From Acidimicrobiia bacterium (GTDB lineage Bacteria > Actinomycetota > Acidimicrobiia > IMCC26256 > JAGNEX01), in NCBI GenBank assembly GCA_020637365.1, contig JACJWE010000002.1, positions 1,238,430 through 1,302,429 on the forward strand: DNA of 64,000 bases, written 5' to 3'. Under the pieces are notes generated by a model. It had not been told where the DNA came from. It saw nothing but the letters and a program-made list of their open reading frames with translations, and did not search any database. The position numbers and the translations under genes were made by a program. Of the stretch, positions 42,746 through 52,236 are shown in pieces; the first letter of the stretch is position 1; the number at the start of each line of letters is the position of its first letter.

Positions 42746-43372
42746 TCAGATCGGCAAGCGACGCCTCGTGTCCTGGCTTTGGAGCTCAGAGTCCACGATG
42801 GCTTGGATGGTTCGTTCAGGGACCGGGGCGTAGTCCCAGACATCGACGCCAACGTTGATCATCCGCTCGTTGGTTCGCCATTGAGTGTGCACATGTCCGT
42901 GGAGCAGCCAGTCCCCGGTATCGACCGGACGGTGGGCCTCGAAGCGGTCTTCGGCATGGCTGTCGCCCCAGTAGGGGAAGTGGCTCATCTGCGCTGTTCG
43001 GCCAGCAATCTCGATGTTGGTTGGACCCGCCAGAACGCTGACGAAACCGGCCTCTCGGTATCGGAGCGTCCACCGACCGTCTTGGCCAGTCCCGTCTTGG
43101 CCAGCCCTGCGCACTTCCTCGAAGCATCGGTCGTGGTTGCCAGCGACCAGCCGTTTGGTGCCGTTGAGTTCGGCGATGAGTTCGAGTGACCGACCGATCG
43201 GACCGAGGGCGACATCACCGAGGATCCACACTTCGTCGGTAGGCTCGACGACTTCGTTCCAGCGGGCGATAAGTGCCCGATTCATCTCGTCAACGCTGGC
43301 GAACGGCCGGGAGCAGTACGTGATGATGTTCTCGTGTCCGAAGTGGAGGTCGGCGGTGAACCAGCGGGCCAT
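42746..43372 (-). CDS. Calcineurin-like metallophosphoesterase
   Basis: A 208-residue phosphoesterase with the full dinuclear-metal motif set: DLHFGHENI (D-x-H), GDVALG (GD), GNHD, and HGHVH near the C-terminus. The size and the DLHFGHxNII start match the small YfcE/phage-type phosphoesterase group often found near tRNA-repair or phage genes, but nothing here indicates the substrate. A short tandem duplication gives GQDGTGQDG near residue 92. Monocistronic or downstream of unknown minus-strand genes. Confidence 0.88.
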   Translation of the reverse strand: MARWFTADLHFGHENIITYCSRPFASVDEMNRALIARWNEVVEPTDEVWILGDVALGPIGRSLELIAELNGTKRLVAGNHDRCFEEVRRAGQDGTGQDGRWTLRYREAGFVSVLAGPTNIEIAGRTAQMSHFPYWGDSHAEDRFEAHRPVDTGDWLLHGHVHTQWRTNERMINVGVDVWDYAPVPERTIQAIVDSELQSQDTRRRLPI

Positions 43373-43531
43373 AGGTCCATGGTCTCACGTCGGGTCCAGA
43401 AAGGTTCAGCGGCGTGAGGTCCGTTGTGTTCGCGTCAACCGTGACAACTGAAACGCGCCCGAACTCTTGGTCCACGAGGCCGCACCGATGCAACACGGCC
43501 GCGTCGCCCCTGGGTGACTGAGGGCGCGAGA

Positions 43532-43573
43532 AAGGGGTGCAGCCCTGCGCATCGTCAGATCGCTGCACCCCTT
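43532..43573 (-). terminator. Hairpin, possible terminator downstream of the small hydrophobic peptide gene
   Basis: AAGGGGTGCAG (43532-43542) and CTGCACCCCTT (43563-43573) form a perfect 11 bp stem with a 20-base loop. On the minus strand it lies ~150 bases after the stop at 43721. The remaining parts of 43373-44023 show no other supportable gene. Confidence 0.45.
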
Positions 43574-43720
43574 CGTTACAAGAATTGTCCGTTGTGCTTA
43601 TCGAACTCAGAGTGAGCCAAGCGGCCGGGCCGAACGCATCGACCGCATGGTCGCGTCGTCCCGCTCATGCAGCTACCGCTGCGATCGCTGGGGCCGCGGT
43701 CCGGCCAGCCGCTCGAACTC

Positions 43721-43819
43721 CTAGAAAAGTCCGCTGAGCAGCCCAAAGAGCGTGTCGAGCAGCATTGGAAGCATCTGCATCAGAAGGTCCATCAGCATCG
43801 AAATGATCGAGTCAAGCAT
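43721..43819 (-). CDS. 32-residue hydrophobic Met/Leu-rich peptide
   Basis: An open frame of 33 codons, MLDSIISMLMDLL... to ...LLSGLF, in the 650-base space between the phosphoesterase and DUF2277 genes. GGGGGA lies 5 bases before its ATG. The peptide is almost wholly Leu/Met/Ile/Phe with only three Asp as charges, at 3, 11 and 22, and would form one amphipathic or membrane-spanning helix. It resembles small holin, type I toxin or modulin-like peptides in composition only. A hairpin follows downstream. Whether it is expressed is unknown. Confidence 0.4.
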   Translation of the reverse strand: MLDSIISMLMDLLMQMLPMLLDTLFGLLSGLF

Positions 43820-44023
43820 CGTTTTCCCCCATGGTGTTGGTGTTCAATCCCGACGACTCCCGTCGCCGCCGGGGCGGTTGTGGCGGGTCCACGGGCAGGT
43901 GATGAGTCACCGTCCCGTGGGCTGAACCGCCGACCAATCGCATTGCTTACCAGCTCAGGGCCGTCTAGGGAAATGCGTTGTCGTGTCGCTCGCACTGCAG
44001 TACTGCGGTGTCACACTGGCGTG

Positions 44024-44278
44024 ATGTGTCGAAACATCACCATTCTTCGCGGTCTTGAACCGCCAGCAAACGAAACCGAGATCCGGGCAGCAGCGCTGCA
44101 GTACGTTCGCAAAGTAGGAGGACTCGGTCAGGTTTCCGCGGCCAACCAAGCTGCGGTTGACCGGGCTGTCGCAGCCATAGCAGCAGCGACTTTGCAGCTT
44201 CTCGACGATCTCCCCGACCGTCGTCAGCCACCGAAGAGCGAGCCGCCGTTGCGTCGCATCGCGCGACGATCACTCTGA
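44024..44278 (+). CDS. DUF2277 family protein
   Basis: An 84-residue protein of the small, mainly actinobacterial DUF2277 family. The N-terminus MCRNITILRGLEPPANETEIRAAALQYVRKVGG matches the family's invariant MCRNI start, followed by the NQAAVDRAV helix. The function is unknown; the N-terminal Cys-Arg-Asn may bind a ligand or metal. The open frame extends far upstream, but the conserved start fixes ATG 44024. Confidence 0.9.
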   Translation: MCRNITILRGLEPPANETEIRAAALQYVRKVGGLGQVSAANQAAVDRAVAAIAAATLQLLDDLPDRRQPPKSEPPLRRIARRSL

Positions 44279-44428
44279 ACGGTCGGCGGCCGTTGTGCGC
44301 ACCGGGGCGGTGTCGGCCCCTCCCCGCTGGCGAGCTCGCCTCCTCGGCCGATGATGCGACGGTCTACCCAGCGCGATTCCTCCACGCTTCCATGACGCGT
44401 CTACCGAGCGTGAGGACCGGTGGATGCG

Positions 44429-44440
44429 TAGTATCTGCCG
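44429..44440 (+). promoter_or_regulatory. Predicted -10 element of a leaderless antiporter transcript
   Basis: TAGTAT (44429-44434) is followed by six bases and then ATG 44441. There is no Shine-Dalgarno and no clear -35, so this is a weaker example of the same geometry as at 12778 and 54308. Confidence 0.35.
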
Positions 44441-46578
44441 ATGGCGGTCGCCGCTCCCGACAACCATCAGGTGCTCGTCTTTCTGACCCAGCTGGTGGCC
44501 ATCCTCTTCGTGGCTCGGGCGCTCGGCGTCGTGCTCCGGCGCGTTGGGCAGCCAGCCGTTGTCGGCGAACTGTTGGCCGGAGTGGTCCTCGGTCCTTCCG
44601 TACTTGGCAAAGTCGCTCCCCAGACCTTCGACTGGCTGTTCCCCGACGGTGATCTTCAGAGCGGGATGCTCTACGCAGTCGCCTGGCTGGGCCTGATTTT
44701 GATGTTGGCCGCTGCGGGTTTTGAATCAGATCTTGGAGTGCTGAAAAAGTTGGGACGCCCTGTCGCTGCAATCAGCGTCGCGTCGTTGGTCGTTCCGATG
44801 ATCGGCGGGTTTGCCCTCGGCATGGTCACGCTCGGCGAGCTGCGTGGGGCCGAGACGACCTCCACGATATTTGCGCTGTTCATCGCCGTTGCTCTGTCGA
44901 TCTCGTCGCTGCCGGTCGCCGTTCGCGTGCTGTCGGAGATGGGAATGATCCGACGCGACGTCGGGCAACTGATCGTGGCATGTGCGATCGCTAACGATGT
45001 CGTCGGTTGGGTTCTGTTGGGTGTGGTCGTGGGCTTCGCCGATTCAGGAACGCTCGACCCATCGGACCTCGCTCGCACGGTTGCCTATCTAGTCGTCTAT
45101 CTCGGCGGAATGTTCATCATCGGCCGGGTGCTGGTCGACCGGGTCCTCCAACGAACAGCGACCATGGCGGCGATGTCCACCACGCCAACCTTCGTGCTCG
45201 TCTTGATGGTGCTGGCGAGCGCTGCGCTCACACAGGCGCTGCACCTCGAGGCGGTGCTCGGGGCATTTGTGGCCGGGCTTGTGATCGGTGGGTCACCCTG
45301 GCGCGATGAGCGAGCGTCACGCCTGATCGAACAGGCTGCAGGGGCGTTCCTGGCCCCCGTGTTCTTTGCGACCGCGGGTTTGCGTATCGACCTGGCCGTG
45401 TTCGCTGATTCGACGGTGCTGCTGTGGACAGCGGCGTTGGTGGCGGTCGCGACGGTCGGCAAAGCGGTCGGGGTCGCGGTGGGGGCATCCGCTGTCGGCT
45501 TGCCCCGACAGGAGCGTTGGGCTCTTGCCGCGGGGCTGAACGCTCGCGGAGCACTCGAGATCGTCATCGCGTCGGTCGGACTCTCCATCGGAGTGCTCAA
45601 CGAGGCATCGTATGGTGCCGTTGTCGCTATGGCTCTGATCACAACGCTGTTCGCACCCCCGGCGCTTCGGATCGCGCTCGCGAACTGGACGGGGAGCTCG
45701 GCCGAGCAGCTCCGGCTCGCGGAAGAAGAACAGCGTCGTCAACGCCTTGTGATCGGCACGCGCCCGCCGGTTTTGTCCACCCGACGCGGTGTCGCGTCAG
45801 GACTCGCCGCCGACTTTCTGCAGCACACGTGGCCGCCAGGCGTGGACGTCACCGTGGTCACTGCCGGTTCAGATGCCGCGCTTCCATTAGCGGGTCTTAC
45901 CGAGCGTTTTGCGGGGCGCCGAGTGAGGGAACGCTCGCGTCAGGACCTGAGCATCGACAATCTGCTCGAAGCAGAAGCGGCGAAGGGCCCGGTTCGATCG
46001 TGACGGGCCTACCGCCCGGCCCGGGAAGTAGGCAACTTCCAGAGACCATCGCCAACCTGCTGAACCAGACGCAGATCCCGGTCGTTTTGGTCAGGGACGG
46101 GGCGAGCGCATCATCGCCTCTGACGTCGAGTCGCAAGATCGTCGTACCCGTCGCCGGGACGACATCAGCGCGCGCAGCCCAAGAGCTGGCGGCGAACTTC
46201 GCTCGTTCCACCAACAGCGATGTCGTGTGTTTGAACGTGGATACCCGCGAGCGCGTGCCCTTTAGCGATCGGCGCATCGACGATACGACGCCGCTCAGTC
46301 GTGCAGAGCCAGCGCTGTTCGACGCGCTCGAAACGATGAATGCGTCCGAGGTGAGTGTGCGCGCACTCGCTCTTCGCGGTCAGAGACTGACCGACCACGT
46401 GCGACGACTGATCGCAACAGGGGAAGCCGACATGGTGATCGTCGGAACCACATTGCGTCAACACGGAGCTGGCAGATCGGTCGGCCCCACAGCTGAAGCC
46501 CTGATGGGCATGGTCGACGTTCCCTTGGTGATAGCAGCGCTGCCACCTGGTTGGGGTGGGTGGCACCGAATTCATTGA
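44441..46578 (+). CDS. Kef/CPA2-type cation/H+ antiporter with C-terminal USP domains; frameshift within the USP part
   Basis: Residues ~1-425 form a complete CPA2 (Na_H_Exchanger) antiporter with about 12-13 helices: RVGQPAVVGELLAGVVLGPS near the N-terminus, ACAIANDVVGW carrying the ion-binding Asp, and a C-terminal GLNARGALEIVIASVG. The cytoplasmic tail holds two universal-stress-protein-like domains that probably regulate transport. As written, the frame stops at 46003 in the first USP domain; the next frame resumes at GPGSIVTGLPPGPGSRQLPETIANLLNQ and continues through the second USP domain to 46578. One missing G in the GGG run near 45980 restores a 712-residue protein. The antiporter domain itself is unaffected. 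Confidence 0.87.
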
Positions 46579-46916
46579 TCACCAGGGTGCGTTGGGCCGT
46601 TCGGGGTTGGTTTCGGATATCAACTCGGTATTGATTGCTTGGATTGCTTGTATTGATCAACGGCGAACTGTGGCTGACATGAACGCGAAAACAACCAATG
46701 ACAACCTCGCGCATTCTGAGCAGGAAGTCGAGAACCGAAATATCGCCACCTGGTCGACCGTTGGGGGGAAGGTGCATATGATGGCCGGGCTTATTGAAGC
46801 GCCGGTATCTGTGGCCAGCTCAAAATGCGAACTTGTCGTGACCGACGAGGAGCCTTCGGACCATAAAGCCGTCGATCTCTGAACGACCGTACATGTTCTG
46901 ACAAAGGTGGAGTCAC
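46579..46916. other. Intergenic region, possible short gene
   Basis: A 338-base spacer. An open frame 46679-46882 (+, 67 codons, MNAKTTNDNLAHSEQ) has no ribosome-binding site and no recognisable family, so I do not call it. The stretch is lower in GC than its neighbours. GGTGGAG at its end serves the HdeD-like gene. Confidence 0.4.
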
Positions 46917-47483
46917 GTGACGTACGACGATGATGTAATACCGGTACAGCCCCTGATCCGACGGATTGCAAGCGGTGCCTGGGCGGCGGGGATGACCGTC
47001 GGATTATTGACGATCGCTTGTGGTGTCGTTCTGATGTTCTGGCCCGGCCCGACCCTTGTGGCCGTTGCCATTTTGCTCGGTATACAAATGTTGGTCTCGG
47101 GCGTCTACCGAATCTTCTTGTCGTTTGACCGAGCCGCAAACCACCGGGTGTTGGCGGCGGTCAGCGGCGTCATCATCGTGATTGGAGGCGTGATCGTCCT
47201 GAGGCGCCCCTTCACCGGCGTCGCGGCGCTGACACTGTTGATCGGTATCGCGTGGCTCGTCTCGGGAATCATTGACCTGGCAGATGCGATTACCGGAGAA
47301 GGAACCGATAGTCGCGGCTGGGAAGCGCTCTTGGGTGTGATGAGTGTGATCGCTGGTATCACGGTCTTGGTGTGGCCAGCGCCGAGCATTAGCGCCATCG
47401 CCTGGGTCTCGGCGTTTTACTTAATCGTGATCGGGGTGATGGCGGTGGTCGCCGCGTTCAGACTTCGGAGCGCAACGACCTAG
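46917..47483 (+). CDS. HdeD/DUF308 family membrane protein
   Basis: A 188-residue protein with six hydrophobic helices in three similar pairs, each pair with a short VLMFWPGPT / VIVLRRPFTG / VLVWPAPSIS turn. This is the DUF308 (HdeD) pattern; the Escherichia coli relative is an acid-stress membrane protein. GTG 46917 has GGTGGAG upstream. The neighbouring DUF389 gene carries a similar six-helix module at its N-terminus, so the two may be related in function. Confidence 0.85.
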   Translation: MTYDDDVIPVQPLIRRIASGAWAAGMTVGLLTIACGVVLMFWPGPTLVAVAILLGIQMLVSGVYRIFLSFDRAANHRVLAAVSGVIIVIGGVIVLRRPFTGVAALTLLIGIAWLVSGIIDLADAITGEGTDSRGWEALLGVMSVIAGITVLVWPAPSISAIAWVSAFYLIVIGVMAVVAAFRLRSATT

Positions 47484-47501
47484 ACACCGCTGGGGTGCCT
47501 A
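47481..47501 (+). terminator. Stop-codon imperfect palindrome, probable terminator
   Basis: TAGACACC-gct-GGGGTGCCTA begins with the stop codon of the HdeD-like gene. It matches the element at 25832-25852 in 19 of 21 positions. The remaining spacer to 47678 shows nothing else. Confidence 0.5.
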
Positions 47502-47678
47502 GATGGTGATTGCTGTGTCGCCCACACCGTCGCACTCCGCCTGGTACGCAAAGCTGTTCGGGAGTCACCTGTGGGTGGCAGTATCTGTGCGCTTGTTGAT
47601 CGTCTAGCGGCGGGGTCGGGCGTTGGAACTTCCAGACAGTCTGGGAGCTGGTCCCGGCGGTGTTGAGGGGATTGGTAC

Positions 47679-49565
47679 GTGCCGGAGAACTCACCTGATG
47701 CAGATCGGTCTCCATTAGATCCGAGTCGGCCCAGATCGGACGATCCCAGCCGTCCGCGGCCAATCATTCGTGCCGACAGCGACGAGCGGGATGCTGACGC
47801 TGCAGGCTCCGACGCTCGCGCTTCGACATCGCCCCGGTCGGAACGTGCTGCGGCGCACGGTTCGGGTTCACAAGGCCCGGGGTCACATAACAATGGTGAC
47901 CAGGTCCAGGGCGCCCAGGCGAGGAGTGACGCCGCCGAAGGAGACGGTGAGCCTGACGGGACCAACTTGTTCGACATCGCAGATGAGGGAATGCCTGTGG
48001 GCGTCCAGGGCGCCGTGATGATGCTCCGTCGGTTGGCCGCCGATCCGTGGGGCATGAGGATTCTCATCTATTGCGTCGGCATTCTCCTGTTGTCGGCCAG
48101 CATTCTGATCTGGCCGAACCCGAGCGGACCTTCCGTGACGCGAACAGTTGGCATCGCCGTAGCGTGGATGGGGGCGGGGTCGGTGCTCCTCGCCGCTTCT
48201 GAGGACGGCCGTCCACGACCGCTGACCTGGGGAGTCGTGGGGATAGTGGTCGGGGTGGTCCTGTTCGTCTGGGGGAGCGATTCACCCCAGACCGCGGCAC
48301 GTGCCCTCGGCGGTCTGGTGCTGGTGTTCGGGGCGATGCGCATACGTCCCATCTACCGTTCCGCGGGTGTGGCAACAGCGCTCGCGCTGGGGGTCGGCAC
48401 TCTGATCGTCGGACTCATGTTTCTGCTTCTCGCAGAGAACTTGATCTTTTTCGTGCTCAGAGCGGTTGCCTTTGGCTGGGCCAGCCTGGCGATCGTGGCG
48501 CTGATCGTTCTGCTCGACCCTCAACGCAAAGCGCCGGTTCACTATTCGACGCTGGCGGGTCTGGTCGGTCAATGGCTCGACGCGCGGACCCAAAGCGCTG
48601 CGGACCGACGGGCCGTTTACGACAACGTGTTGTTCGAGGGACGCGAGGGCGCTGCCAAAACTCGCCAGTTCTACGTGCTCATGGGATTCGCATCGGTTAT
48701 TGCATCGTTTGGGATTGTGAGCGATTCAACAGCGGTCGTCATCGGAGCGATGTTGGTCGCTCCTTTGATGACGCCGCTGATGGCCACCGCGATCACGCTG
48801 ACGATGGGTTGGCCAAAGCGGCTCAGGAGCGCTGGAACGCTGGTCTTGGGGGGGATCGCCGTCGCCGTCGGTATCGGTTTTGTGACCGCACTCATCGCTC
48901 CGACAGCGATTGACACGGTCAACAATTCTCAGATCGCATCGCGTTCGAATCCAACGTTGATCGACCTGTTCATCGCGGTCGCCGCGGGTGGCGCTGGCGC
49001 CTTCAGCCTGTCTCGCAAAGAAAGTTCGGGGTCATTGCCGGGCGTCGCGGTGGCGATTGCTCTGGTTCCGCCGCTCGCCGTGACCGGAATCTGTTGGTCT
49101 CAGGGCGACTGGGGTCGCGGTACCGGCGCGCTCTTGCTGTTCGCAACCAACGCCCTGGCGATCGTCATCGTCGGCGGACTCATGTTCATCCTGACCGGTG
49201 TGGCGCCCCTGCACCGCGTCGCCGAAACGAAGGACCGGATGCGTACTGCAGCGATCGGGTTTGCGCTCGCCGCCGCTGTGGTCACGGGAATGCTCGTTTT
49301 GAACGGGAGCCGATCGGCGGCAAACCTTGTTGGCCAAGCGCGCGCCGAGAATGTCGCACAAGACTGGGTGAAGCAGTCCTCGACGCACCGCCTCGAACGG
49401 GTGATTCTCTCCGAGGACGACGCGACCGTCGTCATCACGGGTACGCAGTCTGGTGTGCCGAGCGTGCAGGAGCTCGCAAACGAGCTGTCCACGGCCCTCG
49501 GGCGCAAGATCCACGTCGACCTTCGGACGATTTTGGAGGATCGATACACCGCCGACGGGTCGTAG
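47679..49565 (+). CDS. Membrane protein: disordered N-terminus, DUF308-like helices, DUF389 domain
   Basis: A 628-residue fusion. Residues ~1-105 are charged and Ser/Pro/Asp-rich and probably disordered in the cytoplasm. Residues ~110-275 hold about six short helices resembling HdeD/DUF308, with ASILIWPNPSGP. Residues ~300-540 are a DUF389 (TIGR00341-type) domain: ADRRAVYDNVLFEGREGAAKTRQFYVLMGFASVIASFGIVSDSTAVVIGAMLVAPLMTPLM and SGSLPGVAVAIALVPPLAVTGI. A C-terminal soluble domain of ~80 residues follows. The function of DUF389 is unknown. GTG 47679 follows GGGGATT. A transport or stress role beside HdeD is inference. Confidence 0.85.
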   Translation: MPENSPDADRSPLDPSRPRSDDPSRPRPIIRADSDERDADAAGSDARASTSPRSERAAAHGSGSQGPGSHNNGDQVQGAQARSDAAEGDGEPDGTNLFDIADEGMPVGVQGAVMMLRRLAADPWGMRILIYCVGILLLSASILIWPNPSGPSVTRTVGIAVAWMGAGSVLLAASEDGRPRPLTWGVVGIVVGVVLFVWGSDSPQTAARALGGLVLVFGAMRIRPIYRSAGVATALALGVGTLIVGLMFLLLAENLIFFVLRAVAFGWASLAIVALIVLLDPQRKAPVHYSTLAGLVGQWLDARTQSAADRRAVYDNVLFEGREGAAKTRQFYVLMGFASVIASFGIVSDSTAVVIGAMLVAPLMTPLMATAITLTMGWPKRLRSAGTLVLGGIAVAVGIGFVTALIAPTAIDTVNNSQIASRSNPTLIDLFIAVAAGGAGAFSLSRKESSGSLPGVAVAIALVPPLAVTGICWSQGDWGRGTGALLLFATNALAIVIVGGLMFILTGVAPLHRVAETKDRMRTAAIGFALAAAVVTGMLVLNGSRSAANLVGQARAENVAQDWVKQSSTHRLERVILSEDDATVVITGTQSGVPSVQELANELSTALGRKIHVDLRTILEDRYTADGS

Positions 49566-49756
49566 ACACCCGGGGCGAGGCGGGCGATTGGAACGATGTC
49601 GCAACGCTGTACCCCCTCACCCCTCATCGTCGCTAACGTGCCAAGGTCCGGCGAGCGTCCGAGACACTGGCGTTTGACTCGCTGCAGTGCCGCCGTGCCG
49701 AACGAGATCCCCGCCACCAGGTCACCAGAAGCGTTCACCACGAAAGGGTTGTCGGA

Positions 49757-50785
49757 ATGAAACAGACCTCCACAAAGCGGTTCCTCCTCGAACCCGAAGA
49801 CGAGTACCCGCACGAGCCTGAGGCCGCGTCGAACTACAACGAGTCGATGTACCTGAACACCTTCGACCTCGCGCAGCGCTATGGCGCCTGGTTCCGCATC
49901 GGGAACCGCATCAACGAGGGCTATGCCGAGGTTTCGGTCTGCATCTATCTGCCCGATGGGCGTGTCGGCTTCATGTTCGGCCGCCCCGAGATCACGACCA
50001 ATATGGCGATGGACGCTGGCGGACTGAGCATCGACGTTGTCGAACCGTTTCAGCGCCTCCACCTCAGCTACGACGGTCAGGTCTGCCTGCTGGAGGACCC
50101 ATCTCAGATGGCCAACCCGCGCGAAGCGTTCAAGACCAATCCGTTTGTTCCAGCTCAGGTCACACTCGATATTCGGGGTGTTTCACCGATGTGGGGCGGC
50201 CGGACGGTCAACGAGGACGGCAGCGACCTCGACACCGATCCCGATGCGTCATTCGCTCGTGCCCACTACGAACAGCACATCGCCACCGAGGGATCGATCA
50301 CCGTTGAAGGCCTGACTTTGGCGATGAACGGGGTTGGCCTGCGCGACAAGTCATGGGGACCGCGTCACTGGCAGGCGATCGAGTGGTACCGATGGTTGCC
50401 CATGTCCTTCGGTGAAGATTTTGCGATGATGCTGACGACACAAGGTCGGGGCGGCAACGTCGGAACGACTGGAATGGTGCTGGAAAATGGCGATTACCAC
50501 ATCGTTCGCGATGTCACGATCGATTCCCAATGGGACGATCGTTTCTACCAGACGTCGCTGCATTGCGTCGCTCGAACCGACGAGCGCGAGTACGTGGTCG
50601 ACGGTGAGGTGCTGTCGCTCATTCCACTGCGGCACCGCCGGACCGATCCCGAGGGCAATCAGCTCCACACTCGTATCACCGAAGCAATGACTCGCTTTAC
50701 GTGCGACGGGCGAGTCGGACTTGGGATGAGCGAGTACCTCGACCAGATCGTGGACGGACGTCCGGTCGGACCCGACGTGCCTTGA
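49757..50785 (+). CDS. DUF7064/CrtC-like lipocalin-fold protein
   Basis: A 342-residue cytoplasmic protein resembling the two-domain lipocalin-like family related to hydroxyneurosporene synthase (CrtC), often annotated as DUF7064/7065. Typical stretches are MYLNTFDLAQRYGAWFRIGNRINEGYAEVSVCIYLPDG, GVGLRDKSWGPRHWQ and YRWLPMSFGEDFAMML. Such genes often sit with phosphotransferase, SDR and acyl-CoA genes in lipid or steroid catabolic clusters, as here. The catalytic role is unknown. AAAGGG precedes the ATG. Confidence 0.75.
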   Translation: MKQTSTKRFLLEPEDEYPHEPEAASNYNESMYLNTFDLAQRYGAWFRIGNRINEGYAEVSVCIYLPDGRVGFMFGRPEITTNMAMDAGGLSIDVVEPFQRLHLSYDGQVCLLEDPSQMANPREAFKTNPFVPAQVTLDIRGVSPMWGGRTVNEDGSDLDTDPDASFARAHYEQHIATEGSITVEGLTLAMNGVGLRDKSWGPRHWQAIEWYRWLPMSFGEDFAMMLTTQGRGGNVGTTGMVLENGDYHIVRDVTIDSQWDDRFYQTSLHCVARTDEREYVVDGEVLSLIPLRHRRTDPEGNQLHTRITEAMTRFTCDGRVGLGMSEYLDQIVDGRPVGPDVP

Positions 50786-50817
50786 ATCGTGGGGCGAACG
50801 ACGGTGGGGTAGCTGCA

Positions 50818-52236
50818 ATGAGAGCGAGACCAGTGAGCAACGACGAGATAGCGGGTCAACTCACCGAGGTGTTGACCACCGCTGGTTGGACCGGTTTTCG
50901 AATCGAGGGGGTTCAGCGCCTCAGCGCGGGAACCAATAGGGAGACCTTCAGGGTGGCGATTGCAGGCGCGGCGCCGTCGACGGATGAGACCACCCAGTCG
51001 GCTGGTCTGATCCTGCAACGGTCGCGCTTGGGTGCGGATCCACGGCTGTCCTCCTGTCTGCGGGAGGGTCAGCTCCTCGACGCGCTGGTCGACCCCGCGG
51101 TGAAAGCGCCATCGGTGGTGGCCATGGGGGACGCCGAGTCACCCATCGGACGTGACTTTGTGATCACCAAGGCAATCGACGGTGAAACCATCGCCCGTAA
51201 GGTGTTGCGCGATCCGGATTTGGCGCAGGCTCGGGATGTGGGCGTCCGTGACTGTGCGCATGCGCTGGCGGCAATTCACCGGACAGACCTCGACGCGGTC
51301 GCTGGTTTCTTGCCAGAGGTGGAAGATTCGCTCGACGTGCAGCAGCACCTGTGGAGTGACTTACAACGCCATGAACCGGTCCTCTGCTATGCGTTCCGGT
51401 GGCTCGCCGAGAACCGGCCACCCGAAACAGGTCGGACCCTCGTGCACGGCGATTTTCGTTTGGGAAACCTGATTTTTGATGCCCAAGGGTTGGCGGCGGT
51501 TCTGGATTGGGAACTTGCCCACGTCGGCGACCCGGCCCTCGACCTCGGGTGGTTTTGTGCCACGCCGTGGCGATTTGGTTCACCGGCCTCAGCGGGCGGC
51601 CTCGGTAGTCGACAGGAACTGCTCGATGCATATGCGGCGGCGGGTGGTCAACCGATCGATCTCGGTCGATTGCTGTGGTGGGAGGTCGTTGCGAACCTGC
51701 GCTGGGGGGTCATCTGCGCTCAGATGGGGTTCGCTGCTCCGTTCGCAGGATCCGGAGCATTGGAACTCGCTGTGGTCGGGCGGCGATTTGCTGAGGCCGA
51801 GTACGACACACTGACCGCTATTGGTCATGCCGATCGTTGGCGACGAACCGGCACCCTTGAAGAATTCGCCGCCCCTCATCGACGGCTCGACTCCCTGGAA
51901 TCTCCTGGCCAACAGCACGGTCTGAGCGAGCTCGTCGCCGACTATTTAGCCAGCCTCGGCGAGCGTGTCTCGGGTCGTGATCGTTGGCAGCTCAGGATTG
52001 CTCGCAATGCGTTGGCCATCGCTCAACGAGAACATGCCTTGTCAGATCACATTGCTGATCGAGCAGCGAATCGTTGGGCATCGCTTCGAGTCTCCGGTGA
52101 TGAGGAGTGGTGCGGTCTCATCGAACGCTCACCGCTTCGCGACGTCGATACCGATGCGCTGTGGAGTCTGGTGGCAGACCATCTGGCCGTCGATCATCCC
52201 GGATACGGCCAAGCGTCGTCCTCGAAAGGCTCCTGA
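50818..52236 (+). CDS. APH-type phosphotransferase with C-terminal DUF6285-like helical domain
   Basis: A 472-residue protein. Residues ~10-350 form an aminoglycoside-phosphotransferase/ACAD10-11-like kinase fold: LSAGTNRETFRV in the nucleotide loop, ILQR (lysine position altered to Arg or nearby), LVHGDFRLGNLIFD with the catalytic Asp and metal Asn, and LDWELAHVGDPALDLGW. The last ~100 residues (LSELVADYLASLGERVSGRDRWQLRIARNALAIAQREHA) match the pattern of the DUF6285 protein usually encoded by a separate downstream gene. In ACAD11-type enzymes this kinase phosphorylates 4-hydroxyacyl-CoA; that substrate is inference here. ATG 50818 with GGTGGGG upstream; its stop overlaps the SDR start. Confidence 0.87.
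   Translation: MRARPVSNDEIAGQLTEVLTTAGWTGFRIEGVQRLSAGTNRETFRVAIAGAAPSTDETTQSAGLILQRSRLGADPRLSSCLREGQLLDALVDPAVKAPSVVAMGDAESPIGRDFVITKAIDGETIARKVLRDPDLAQARDVGVRDCAHALAAIHRTDLDAVAGFLPEVEDSLDVQQHLWSDLQRHEPVLCYAFRWLAENRPPETGRTLVHGDFRLGNLIFDAQGLAAVLDWELAHVGDPALDLGWFCATPWRFGSPASAGGLGSRQELLDAYAAAGGQPIDLGRLLWWEVVANLRWGVICAQMGFAAPFAGSGALELAVVGRRFAEAEYDTLTAIGHADRWRRTGTLEEFAAPHRRLDSLESPGQQHGLSELVADYLASLGERVSGRDRWQLRIARNALAIAQREHALSDHIADRAANRWASLRVSGDEEWCGLIERSPLRDVDTDALWSLVADHLAVDHPGYGQASSSKGS

Noticed and set aside
46679..46882. 67-codon open frame before the HdeD-like gene
   Set aside because: No ribosome-binding site, no family resemblance; recorded only as part of the spacer.
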